The notes under the pieces: model-generated
Told to the model about the DNA's origin: nothing
Databases searched by the model: none
What the model saw: only the letters and a program-made list of their open reading frames with translations
Shown: positions 1-10,924 of the stretch, one piece after another
Layout: each line of letters opens with the position of its first letter
How positions within the stretch are numbered: position 1 is the first letter of the stretch
Assembly (NCBI GenBank): GCA_022559845.1
Contig: CM040117.1
Location: 11,928,856 to 11,992,855 of the forward strand
DNA length: 64,000 bases
Reading direction: 5' to 3'
DNA from: Amorphophallus konjac
Taxonomy: Eukaryota; Streptophyta; Magnoliopsida; Alismatales; Araceae
Position numbers and translations under genes: made by a program

Positions 1-1703
1 TATCTCCTTGAGCACTGGCTTGCGCTTTCGTCCCCTCAAGTCCCAAAGCGCTGCTAGGCGGTCCCACTGGACTGTAGATACAAGCCCTCTTAGATTACTT
101 TTCCTTCCTTCCTCCCTTTTGAATGACCTCTCTGGTCCCATTATGCTTGTCCGTTCTTATGCGAAGCTCAATCTCAGCTCAAGAATCTCCTTGAGCGGGA
201 TGTCCATATTATGCTTGTTTCTTTACCGAAACACCCATTTATCAGTCCACCGGGCTCCCCTGCAGAACGGGCGTTCCGGAGGGGCATTTTTAGATGCCTA
301 ATTTCGGACATCTCACGGACCCTTTGTTTAGCCATCATAGAAGTGACACCTTTCTTCTTGGTTGATTGAGATTGTGGAGTCTCATCCTTGTTTAGGTAGG
401 CTCCACCCTGTCCCTTCGCGGATCCAACTTCGCGGTAAGTTGGCGGGGGGTTCGGGGGCGTCAGCCCCCGAGGTGATTTTTTTGAGGTACTATAGGTGAT
501 TCTATCCATTCTCTGCCCTGATCCCTTCACGAAATTTTCGAGGCCCTACATACACATTCTCTGCCCTGATCCCTGGGCGGCCAAGGTGCTGGCCGCCCAC
601 ATCCCTGGGCGACCAAACACCTGGCCGCCCAGCCCATTCCAGGGCGGCCAGAACCCTGGCCACCCACCATCCTAGGTGGCCACAAGGTTGGCCACCCAGC
701 TCCTTCAAGGTGGCCAGACTGCTGGCCGCCCTCACCCTCAAGGTGGCCATCGACCTGGCTGCCCAGCTCTTTTGGATGGCCAGTACCTTGGCCGCCCCCT
801 GATAACTACAGTCAAACCCCACGATCTGTCCACTCTGGGCACGTTCTCCAAAACCACTCCCACTCCGGGAGGTTCCAGGCTCATGTAGCTTGCATGTAAT
901 CTCTATTTTTGAATGTTTTTGGATGGAATTCCCCCACATACAAAACTTCGTTCCGAACCATCTCATAGGGGGGATCCTTTTCGGTGAGGGGGTTGGACAT
1001 TTTCTCACGAGGCTTTGGACATTTTGGAGGAGGAGAGGTTGCTAGTTCAAGGGAGAGACCTGTGAGCACGAGAGCATCCTTCTGGACCTTCCCCTAGCAG
1101 CAGAATCCCAAGTCGGAGAGCTCCGCCGCGGGAGAGCCCAGTTGCAGGGGGCGGCCATCGACATGGCCGCCCACCACCCTTGAGCGACCAGCAACCTGGC
1201 CGCCCTCTGTTGGTTCCCGTCTTTCTTCCTCTATTCCTTATCTTGTTGCCTTTTACTTCATTTTACTGCATTGCATGCATATTAGTCTTTCCTAGATCCT
1301 ATTTCAAAGAGATTTTTCTTACCCAAAACATAGGGAAGGCGGATGGTCAAAAGTCTCGGCCATCCCCCTTCTCGCCCCCCTCCCTGGTACGATCACCACC
1401 ATTTGTATGTTTCCTTTACTTCTATGAGCATATTCTACCCTTTCTCAGTCTAATGGTTTCTTTGTTTTCTGGTTAATTTTACAGGAACTTCATCATCGAC
1501 TCGCAGGGCTCCTTACTCTTGGCCGGCCGAGAGCGAGGACAGAAGAACCCACCATCTCCCCGCTCCTAAGGCGTTCACGATCATTCTACCCCTGTGAGGT
1601 TCAGGTAAACACCTCTGGCGATCACATCATTTCTTCATTTCTAACCTGTGCACTGTAGGTAGCAGCAGCACAAGTTCGGGAGGCCACACCATAGCGACCG
1701 TAC
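1..1703 (+). other. 5' noncoding part of decayed Tat element F
   Basis: No convincing gene is seen here. The stretch precedes the protease remnant of F and probably holds its LTR and leader, but I found no TG..CA boundary, primer site or TATA box, and no gag, so the 5' limit of F is unknown. It contains a hairpin array (575-798), two more hairpins of the same type (about 1148-1205), and a 19-bp direct repeat (CATTCTCTGCCCTGATCCC) near 510 and 554. Short ORFs on both strands have no recognisable domain and overlap the repeats. Assignment to F rests on position only; part of it could be an unrelated repeat. Confidence 0.4.
575..798. repeat. 33-bp-period array of seven GC-rich hairpins
   Basis: Seven imperfect inverted repeats start at about 575, 607, 642, 675, 709, 742 and 774, a spacing of 32-35 bp. 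The first is GGGCGGCCA, a 6-base loop, then TGGCCGCCC, a perfect 9-bp stem. The others vary by one or two bases, and several show the paired change GGCGG to GGTGG with CCGCC to CCACC on the other arm. Two further copies lie at about 1148-1172 and 1182-1205. The layout resembles the palindrome arrays in the LTRs of A, D, E and G. Confidence 0.8.
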
Positions 1704-2000
1704 GTGGACGGATGCCACCCTTCCGGCCCCTACACCCGTCCAAGCTCCGCTCGATTCGAACCCCGGTTCAATGGCCAGACAACCTACCCCAAGGCAGCCC
1801 TCAGCCTGCCAGTTACCATCGGCACCCCTCTTAAGACCGTTTCGATTATGGTGGATTTCATAATGATTAAGAGGATGTCGACCTATAATGCCATCTTCGG
1901 CCGGGGTATCCTCAGCTTAACAAAGGCAGTGCCCTCCACCTATCACCAAAAAATGAAATTTCCCACCAAAAACGGCATCGGGGAAGTCCGGGGTAACTAG
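1704..2000 (+). pseudogene. Element F: decayed aspartic protease region
   Basis: This fragment matches the C-terminal part of a Ty3/gypsy retropepsin region. It keeps a hydrophobic stretch ending in YNAIFGRGIL and the following AVPSTYHQKMKFPT, which correspond to the usual YNxILGR and STxHxxxKFP of Tat-type polyproteins. The catalytic DTG is not visible. A stop ends the frame just after GIGEVRGN; further stops separate it from the RT at 2226. No gag is found upstream, so F was either non-autonomous or lost gag by deletion. Confidence 0.7.
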
Positions 2001-2225
2001 GCAATAGCTAGGAGGTGCTACATAATCTCGATTGAAGCCGTAAGGCCAGAAGGGAAAAAGAAAGGGGCCTAGGGAACCGAGGATGGACCGGCAACATCCG
2101 AGCCTGGAGGTAAATTGCTGACAGTCTTCCTCAGGAACGACCCGGCCCTAGGAGTAAGGATTGGGGCTGATTTACCGCCCGATGTATGAGAGCGATATAA
2201 AAATTTCCTTTCGGAGTACACTCAA

Positions 2226-3704
2226 GTGTTCGCCTGGTCCGGTGAGCACCTTCCCGAGATTCCTAGGGAAATGGTAGTACATAAGCTTAACCTCGACCCG
2301 CCGGTAAAACCCGTCCAACAACGCAGAAGAAAGCATGCCCCAGAGTGGCAGGCGATCATCAAAGAACAGATTATCAAGGGAAAGAAAACCATCCTATTTC
2401 GACCGGTCCTTTACCCGACATGGCTCGCCAATGTCGTCTTGGTACCAAAAGCCTCGGGCAAATGGCAAATGTGCGTGGACTTCACCGACCTCAACAAGGC
2501 CACTCCGAAAGATTGTTACCCATTACCGAGCATCGACCAGCTAGTCGACTCGACCTATGGTAACGAGCTGCTCAGCTTTTTAAGTGCATACTCCGGCTAC
2601 CATCATATCAAAATGAACCCAGCGGATGTTGAAAAGACCCCCTTCATCACCGACTTCGGCGTCTACTGCTACACCCAAATGCCCTTCAGGTTAAAGAACG
2701 CTGGAGTAACGTACCAGCGATCATCAAAGAATAGATTATCAAGGGAAAGAAAACTGGCCTATTTCGACCGGTCCATTACCTGATATGGCTCGCCAATGTC
2801 GTATTGGTACCAAAAGCCTCGGGCAAATGGCGAATGTGCGTGGACTTCACCGACCTCAACAAGGCCACTCCGAAAGATTATTACCCGTTACTGAGCATCA
2901 ACCAGCTAGTCCACTCGACCTCTGGTAACAAGTTGCTCAGCTTTCTAGACGCCTACTCCGGCTACCATAAGATCCGAATGGACCCAACAGATGTCGAAAT
3001 GACCGCCTTCATCACCGACTTCGGCGTCTACTGCTACACCCGAATGCCCTTCGGGTTAAAGAACGCCGGAGCAATGTACCAGCGGCTAATCAACCACATC
3101 TTTGAAGGACAAATCATTCGGAACGTCGAAGCCTACATCAACGACATGCTCATCAAGACACCCAAGGCCGAGGACCACGTCACCGACCTAGCAGAGACCT
3201 TCGACACCCTCTTAAGATACAACATGAAGCTCAACCCAGCTAAATACGCTTCGGGGTTCGATCCAGGAAATTCTTGGGTTTACTAGTCACTCAACGCGGG
3301 ATCGAGGCCAACCCCGACAAAGTTCAGGCCATCCTGAACATGTGGCCGCCCAGCTGGGTCAAAGATGTCCAGCGCCTGACTGGACGAATCGCTGCGCTCA
3401 ACTGTTTCTTGTCCAGATCGGCCGAACGATGTCTGCCCTTCTTCAAATTATTGAGAGGGCCTAAAATGGCATCACTCACATTCGCCTAGGATGAGGAATG
3501 TCAGAAGGCTTTTGTAGAATTGAAGGAGTTTCTGGCTTCACCCCCGATGTTATCAAAACCGATACCGGGCGAACCACTGCACCGCTAACTCTCGTCGACC
3601 CTTTCCACGGTGAGCTCTGTCCTGGCTTGAGATGACGCAGGAGTGCAGAGGCCGGTGTATTACACCAGCAAAGTGCTGAACGAGGCTGAACGGCAGTACC
3701 CCGC
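2226..3704 (+). pseudogene. Element F: Tat-lineage reverse transcriptase, broken
   Basis: The RT of F begins with the linker FAWSGEHLPEIP and continues through palm motifs such as CVDFTDLNKATPKD and MPFGLKNAGAMYQR. A 365-bp tandem duplication (2352-3081) repeats the fingers/palm part and, not being a multiple of three, throws the second copy out of frame. The active-site box reads Y-I-N-D instead of YxDD, so the first catalytic Asp is lost. Another frame change near 3270 and a stop near 3487 follow. The RT-connection then runs to QYPA, where element A is inserted; the sequence resumes at 25368. The VQRLTGRIAALNCFLSRSAE segment is typical of the Tat/RIRE2 type. Dead. Confidence 0.9.
2352..3081 (+). 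repeat. 365-bp tandem duplication inside the F RT
   Basis: Two direct copies, 2352-2716 and 2717-3081, both starting at GCGATCATCAAAGAA. They are similar but diverged. The junction carries 3-4 bases of microhomology (GCG/GCGA) at both ends of the unit, which suggests replication slippage or end-joining. The unit length shifts the reading frame. Confidence 0.9.
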
Positions 3705-5091
3705 TGTTGGTCCAGAGAGATGGCGGACAAGAAGGGGGGTTGAATTATCCCCAAGCCGAGATGGCGGATTTTAAACACTTTCTAAACTAAACATCAAAGA
3801 ATTAATATTAACTACGTTAAATAGCCTAAACAAACGTGAGATTAAATTATTCTCTCAAGCTTTCCGATCTCACTTGAATAAACTAGATAATGGATTAAGG
3901 AACCTACGCCAAACACGGATTATCGATGTAAGGAACAATTAAAATTAATCCTAACAAGGATAGCAGATGAAGCAATGTACGATGATGTAGTGAGCAAAGA
4001 CCTACTAAATTGACCTATGAAAGAAGATAGAAGAAATGAACAATCACACAGGCAATCACAATAGACACAGAGATTTTTAGGTGGTTCGGGTACACTACCG
4101 TGTCCCCTACGTCCACCCCTCACCGAACCCCGGTGAGGCTTCACTACACGCTACAAAATGTAGCAACATGGGGACGAACCCCAACACCACACACGCTGCT
4201 TCCGCAGCAATCCACACACACGAGGCCTTGCCTCAAACCGCTGCCACAGCAGCACACACACACAACGTCGGGGAACACACCCCGGACACTAAAACCACAC
4301 GGAGACGCAGCTCCATCCACACACACAGTAATATTAAGAGTTTGGCAACATACAAGGATTTACAACATATGCTCACAATAGTATGTAAATGGAGAAAAAC
4401 TATCATCAAGAGATGGATTAAGAATGTAGAATGTTTTCCCTTTGTTTTCCAATGGCCGTTTGTAGATTTTCCTTGAAGCTTCGGTTGGAGAAAATTGAAT
4501 CTGCAGTAGGATGGAGCACCTGATCATCTTCCTCGAAGATCCGAGATCGTCTACAACTTCAGCAGCTCGTACTGAGTATATCCTTCAAATCCTAGCTCCA
4601 TTCAAACCTGCATACATCATAAAAATGTTTAACTTCATAAACCCCTCTCCTCTCAACCTTGTAGCCGCACTCCTCCTTCTTCTTCTGTAAGAGAATGGAA
4701 AGCATTAGCTCATCTTGTTGCTTAGGTTGAAAATCACAGCACAAATAAGAGGGTAGTAAATAAATGGACAAAGGAACATTTCAATGTGTAGTTATTAGAG
4801 CTCCCCCCTTTTCTCCTTCGAATGTATTTCAATGCCTCTGCAAGTTGAAGATTGTTCTTGAGGGAAGATGAACGAATCTTGCAAGAACGAGGTTGTAGCT
4901 TGATTTCCCACGCAGCTTCCAATAGAAGATCATTCAGAAACTTGAATCAACCTTCTTCCTTTCACTTTCACACCCAGAACAATGTGGAAGAAGCATTGGA
5001 GCCGCTGCCTGCATCCTGCACATACAAGGGTTAAGAACAGCTCAGAATTTCAGATCTAGCTTAGTTCGTTAGGGTTTACAACCCAATAAGA

Positions 5092-5101
5092 TGTATTTAT
5101 A
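5092..5101 (-). promoter_or_regulatory. TATA box of element A LTR
   Basis: TATAAATACA on the minus strand, in the middle of the LTR and in the element's own orientation. The equivalent site in the 5' LTR (12311-12320) has decayed to CATAAATACA. Confidence 0.65.
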
Positions 5102-5240
5102 CTTCTAGGATGGTCAAGGGATAGCCATGGGACAAGATCCACAAATCATGGAGTGATTTAGGGCAGTTGGACCGGATTGGAATGACTTTTGGTGCGTGTG
5201 CACGAAAGTCCAATTTGACGGCTCAGACGCGAACCTGAAA

Positions 5241-5629
5241 GGGTCGACCCTTGGGGTCGACCCTCATGAGGGTTTTAATGGGTTTAAAGGGGTTCTGGAG
5301 CAATGGGTCGACCCTTGGGGTCGACCCTCGTGACCCTCCCGTGCGGGTAAAAGATAAGACTCTCAGGGGTCGACCCTTGGGGTGGACCCTCGCGTGAGTG
5401 GGTCGACCCTTGCAGGTGTGCAGAAAGAACCCGCCGGGTGAAAAAATAATAATTACTATCAGGGGTCGACCCTTGGGGTCGACCCTCAAGACAACTAGAG
5501 GCCACCAGAAGTCAGAATAAAATTCCAGACATCAGGGGTCGACCCCAGGGGTCGACCCATGCTGGCAGACTGCGGGTAATTGTTTCTGTCTTGTCAGAAA
5601 CACTAAGGGTCGACCCCAGGGGTCGACCC
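5241..5629. repeat. GGGTCGACCC palindrome array, A 3' LTR
   Basis: Modules of two 10-bp perfect palindromes GGGTCGACCC a few bases apart, at 5241, 5305, 5367, 5463, 5536 and 5607, plus a single palindrome at 5400. Module spacing is about 60-73 bp. The two palindromes of a module are joined by TTG or CAG. The same array occurs in the other LTR. Confidence 0.9.
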
Positions 5630-6547
5630 ATGCAGTTTGGGTTATAAAAACCAATCAAACCTCCATGAATTCAAGGAAAAATAAATGATTAAATATTACC
5701 ATAATCCCATGATGATCAACCGTGAATATTATCCCTGAAACACATGATAAAATAAGAGGTTAGATCGAAATCAAAATATCTAGATCAAGCATTAATATAT
5801 GGAGCTAGTTTTGAGACCAAGACCCAAATGACATGAAATATGATTATGAAAGTATTAGCATGAGGCACATAAATGCTTTGAACACATTTTCATCTCAAGA
5901 ACCGTATATGAGTTCCAACTTCAGTCCAGAGCAACATTTATCCAATCATCTGAGAACATGTAGATCTTGCATTAATCAAAGACATGACTTTGTCATTCTT
6001 TAATCAATGCAATTGAAAAGAACAAACACCACACTTGCAGATGTTTCAAAGGCTTTCAATTCAATTACTACAAAATCTCATATCTCATAAATGGTTTCAT
6101 TTAAGCACACATGAGTTGCATGTTCAGTCCAAAAGTTCAAAATCAAAGCACACTTACCATTGAGGCATGATTTTGTATGTGTGAAAGGAAGATGATGATC
6201 CTTTCAACAAACACAGACAATGAAATGGAAATGATTTTACACAATGCCATGCAACCAACTCAATATCAATGAATACTCAATGAGTCCACACTAATATGGG
6301 CAAAAAGAACAAGAGCATTAGTCTCAACATTCCCACACTAAAACATGCATGAAAGCGCATGCATTCTCTCCCTGTAGCAGTACCTGCAAAGCAAGATATC
6401 AACATGTGAGTTCGTTTATCATGAAGATGTTCTCCACTAATCAAACACACAATATTTCCACTAATCAAGCACACAATATTTCACACAATATATTATGATC
6501 ATCAAAACCATTATCAAAGACAAAGAGGGAGAGACACGAACCCAACA

Positions 6548-6561
6548 ATCTCCCCCTTTTT
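6548..6561 (-). other. Element A polypurine tract
   Basis: Minus-strand purine run CAAAAAGGGGGAGAT directly next to the 3' LTR, the expected primer for plus-strand DNA synthesis. Additional AGGGGGAG-like runs occur at about 6595, 7018, 8575 and 8725; repeated tracts are a known Sirevirus habit. Confidence 0.85.
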
Positions 6562-9209
6562 GATGATGACAATATATTGTGGCCTTCCAAAACTCTCTCC
6601 CCCTTTGACATTATCAAAAAGTGGGGAACCAAAGAGAACGGATGTGAAATTTTAACCAGAAGTAGACTGATATATAAAGATAGTGGTGTACGAACCCAGC
6701 AATGAACCTCCCATGAAGGGGAGGTGTGTGAACCATGAACTCTTAAGCAAGATTGTGGAATTTGAAGTGCAATATCACTGATGACAAAAGCATATACAAA
6801 TGCTCATTATTTTTTTTTTAATTTTATGCAAAGTTGATGAACAAAGAGATGTCATTTGACGTGCAATATGCGATATGCAATATGCAATATGCAATTATGC
6901 AATGTGCACTAAAATGGAATGAAATAAGGCATGAACACAATTGATCAAGCAGTTAGGCACTCAAGCATGCATAGTTAAGTATGGAATCAAGCAAGTAGTA
7001 GATAAGATCACAAGAAAATCTCCCCCTTTACAATGTAAGAAATGCAGTCTGGACAAGACTATTCTCTCCCTTGAAACAATACAATGCTCCTTGTTCAGAA
7101 AGAAACAAGACTTTCAAAAATGTAAGGTGAAAGGTATGTCAAGAATAAATTTAGGAGGGTTGACATGGCAACATGCAGAATACAGGATCTTTCAAAGATA
7201 GTTCAGCAAATAGAGTGAGCATGATCTGAGCAGGTGTGATCGAATTTCTAAAACACAATATTTGAGAAGAAAAGATTTTCAGTGAGGTACCCATTCCATA
7301 TATCCAAGGTTAAGTTTTGAAATCTTCTATTATAAAAGCTTATGAAGTGGCTTTAATTGACAGGCATGGTTTAAGAGTGATGTATATAAGGTTTGTCAGT
7401 GAGATTCAATACTCATATCTGTAACAATGTTTTAATAAAAATTAACCAATTGCTCATAGAACTTTCTAGTTCAGCCTCCTTTCATCTTACTCAATTAATT
7501 TCAATGACTCCTTTAGGAGTTACACAAAGTAGTATTGAGATTAAACAATTGTGAATGCATCTGAATTTGACATTGCTTCCATATTTTTTTTGATACACAC
7601 ATTTTTCAGATTTTTACTTTTGAACATCAAATTGTTTTTCAATGAACAAGTTTGGTTAATCAACACCTTTTTACATGAGGCACAAAAAGTCTTAGGTGAA
7701 ATGACCCAGTTACTCAGTGTAATAACCGTATTGCTTCTCAATTAAGAGAAAAGAGTTAGCATTAGAAGTATCTTTTTACGTGAGGAGACACCTTGGTTAG
7801 AGGCAGGAATCCCAAGTTACTCAATACAGTCATGCCATTGCTCTATCAAATTTTCATGCAATTTTCAGCAGAGGTAACTATGGCACTTCATGACATGGGT
7901 TTACTCCATTTCTTGATAGAGGACCCAGTTTCTTGGTTACCAAAATCATTACTCTGTCCATAGCTTTCTTTAAGAAAAACTCAGACAGATTAAATGTTTA
8001 AGAACAATACGGACATTATGTATCTCAACCAAAGAAGAACATGGTGTTAACTTTTTAGATTTCAAGAAGGTCTTGCATGAATTTACATGAGACAGTCATT
8101 TAAGATTTATTAAAAAGCTAATTCGGATATTTTCAAGTCCTTTAAATTCAAACTTAAGAATACATTAGACTTAAACTAATTCAAATCAACAACATTCTTA
8201 AACCTGTATAATAGTAGATTCTTCATAAAAGATGATTTCAGATTTATGAAAGGGTGCACAAACTGATATCTCTTCAATTCTCTGTTCAATCAACATCTTG
8301 ACAGTGACATTCAATAGCAGAGACATTAACAAGCATGCATAGAAAGTGAATGAATTTGAACTCATGCTTGTTGCAGATATGATCAACATGCATCAGTCAG
8401 ATTTTCAGAAAAACCAATGGCAGTGAATCAATGTAGTTCAGGAACAAAGTCTGGAATCAGTCAGACCAACTTGACAGTTGTGGCAGGGATGAGTTTTAAA
8501 GATAAGCTGGCAAAAGAAGTTGCAGCTAGCTAGACAGAGGAATTTGAGTCAATTAGAGATTTATGAATTCAAGATCCTCCCCCTGCCTATATGCATTGAA
8601 CCGACTCTTTTTAGAGTTTTTCAAAGTAAGTGATATGCAATGCAGCTCACTACATGTATGCATATGCAATGACTTTTCTAGAAGCATTACATGCACATGA
8701 GAGGCATGAACATTATGGAGGGACAGCTAGACTCCCCCTAAATATATGCCATTTAACAAACATATCCAAATCAATGCAAGTTCATCTAGCATGATGAAGA
8801 GACATAGAAGAATATACATGTGGCATGCATTGATATGAATGTTTCACACATGTTGATTACCGGTACGTGGCAGAGTCAAAGGTCCAAGGACCCTACTCAC
8901 GCATAAGGTTGGCTTCCAAGTGGATATAATCCACCTTTCCACTAACATCATTTTATAAACTGGTTAATCATGGCGTTCAAGCACACAAGTATGCAAAGAT
9001 GTGTATGACATGTGCAATGTACAACATTTAAGAACTAAAGATATTCATAAAATATAAAACAGCTCCAAACACAGTTTTTACCTTTTCAAATTTTTCAAAT
9101 GAACCTGAACAGATGAATTCTTAGAATCAAACAGTTTTCTTTCTTGCCTTGAGAAGCCTTTATTTATCGACATCTTCATTGTCCTCAAGGCACCATGCAA
9201 AACAAATTC
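6562..9209 (-). other. Element A long 3' noncoding region
   Basis: About 2.65 kb between the gag end and the polypurine tract. No ORF has a recognisable domain; in a complete Sirevirus pol would lie here. It contains diverged copies of a module shared with the 3' regions of B and D: TCATGACATGGG near 7893, CCATTGCTCTATC near 7834, and the GGAGACACCTTGG..GAGGCAGGAATCCC..GTTACT block at 7784-7822, all complements of B motifs at 21480-21712. Confidence 0.75.
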
Positions 9210-10854
9210 TCATTTTAGACATTTGGGTACCCAAGCCATCTTGGATCCCGAGGGGTTAGTTCTAACATGAGAAAATGTATTCTTTTTATTTTTCCTCTCA
9301 TACCATTCATCATCGGCCCTCATCATGGTACAATCATCCATTGAATGTCCATTCAGGCCACAATAGAAACAATGAGAAGATTTTCTTTTCATGAACCATT
9401 TGTCATCTTTTTCCATTAAGGAACATGTATTCATTACATGTCCACGCTCACCATAATAATGACATAAAGGTTTTCTTTTTACAGGCCACTCATCATCATT
9501 TTTCTTCATAAAATAATTTTCCATTACGTGGCCATGCAAACCACAATAGAAGTAATGAACAGTGAAATTTTTCTTCTTTGATTTTTCAGAATTTTTAGAA
9601 TCATCAACAATTTTTATTTGTGACTTCATTGCCTCATTGTCATCAAATTTCATTAAAGAGTAATCATACATATCATGGCCAAATTTACCACAATAAAAAT
9701 ATGATACATTCTTTCTTTTTCTTGGAACATGAGCAAACTCAGCAATATGGGATTTTTCATGCTCACAATGACAATCAATGATATTTTTCTATTTTTCATT
9801 TTCTTCATCACTCAAGCACATGGACTCATTCAAATTCTTGATCTCATCTTCCAATGATGAAATGTGCACTTCACAATTGGTAAGCTGTTCTTCACACAAT
9901 GCAAGTTTATCATTCAACAAAGAATTGATGGATTTATAACTTGCAATTTCTTGTTCCATAGCATGAATGTTTTCATTGTCATCAACAATCACTTGTTTTC
10001 CTTTTTCAAACATGTTGAGTTTATCAACCAACAAATTATTTTGATGATTTAACTTCTCAATTTCTTCAGCAAGCCTTGCATTTTGAATCAAGTTTATCAA
10101 GCAAGAATTGATCACAATCTGAACAGCTCAACTTTTCTTTAGGTCCTTTTTCAACATTTTCAAATTCTGAAATTTTAGCCATCAAAGTTTCATTTTCAGT
10201 TTTCAGAATTGAAATAGTTTCTTTATGCATATCAATATCATGCAACAACCTTCCATTCAAGTTCCTAAGCTCAGAACATTTTTCACATGACGAATCAACG
10301 ACACAAGAGTTTTCAACTTCAGAACATTTAGTACATGGTGAGTTAACATGCAATGAATCATCAAATTTCTTTTTCAGTTTCCTATTTTCAGATTTTAATG
10401 CTTTATATTTGTCAAACAGTTCATCATATGCATTCATCCACTCATCATAACTAAGTTCATCTTCTTCCTCAGAGTCGGAGTTTACCTTAGAGTTTTCCTC
10501 GCTATGGCCTTCATTTTCTTTGTTTGTCACGAGGCACTCACCATTCCAGCTTTCATCTTGGGCTTCGCTTAGCCCATCTAAGATCTCTTTGGCTGACCTA
10601 CAAGATAAAATGAAGGGATATACGTCAGTGTTCACTGTAGCCTTAAGAGTGTTCAAAACAAAAAGATTATCAGAATCCTTTTTCTTGTCCTCATTGGTCC
10701 ACTTTGACTTATCTTTTGGTAGATCATGAGGACCGTGAGTCATTAAGTTCAAAAGCTTCGGATTAGTACAAGAAATCCAAACACATAATTTTCCAAGCCA
10801 TGATGTAAAATAAAAACCATCAAAGACAGGAACCGAATTCAAACTAGCCATCAT
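9210..10854 (-). pseudogene. Element A: Sirevirus-type gag with four zinc-knuckle units
   Basis: The gag begins at MMASLNSVPVFDGFYFTSW, close downstream of the primer site, and matches the N-terminal gag fold of Copia elements (hydrophobic W-rich start, PKDKSKW, SAKEILDGL). An acidic stretch, a Cys-rich middle and a long coiled-coil-like region rich in Leu, Lys, Glu and Asn follow. The frame changes near 10090-10110 and a TAG lies near 9788. The C-terminal part holds four repeats of about 31-36 residues, each built on a CCHC zinc knuckle. Only the last, CFYCGLNGHSMDDC, keeps all four ligands; the others have Tyr or Phe in place of Cys. It ends WVPKCLK, where pol would begin in a complete element. 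Inferred role: capsid/nucleocapsid of a non-autonomous element, now broken. Confidence 0.85.
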
Positions 10855-10908
10855 GAAAAAGATCTTTTCTCCTAGACCGTGAAGTCCGTAGAATAAAAAT
10901 CAGAGACT

Positions 10909-10922
10909 GGGCTCTGATACCA
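10909..10922 (-). other. Element A primer binding site
   Basis: Minus strand TGGTATCAGAGCCC, complementary to the 3' end of initiator Met-tRNA, two bases inside the 5' LTR. It fixes the orientation of A as minus. Confidence 0.9.
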
Positions 10923-10924
10923 AT

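Larger units (their letters stand above)
3705..6547 (-). repeat. Element A 3' LTR
   Basis: A 2843-bp LTR, TGTTGG...CCAACA, read on the minus strand from 6547 to 3705. It has a TATA box (TATAAATACA, minus strand, 5092-5101) and, 140-530 bp upstream of it, seven GGGTCGACCC palindrome modules. Pairs with the 5' LTR copy at 10925-13152/24770-25362. Short ORFs inside it are present in both copies only because the LTRs are repeats. Confidence 0.92.

Noticed and set aside
575..798. CRISPR-like array
   Set aside because: The repeated parts are themselves palindromes with degenerate arms, there are no unique spacers of fixed length, and the genome is a plant.
676..888. 70-codon ORF in the hairpin array
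   Set aside because: It is a translation of the repeat and has no support as a gene.
4144..4326. Cys/Val-rich small ORFs in the LTRs of A
   Set aside because: They arise from an ACACAC-rich stretch and change between LTR copies.
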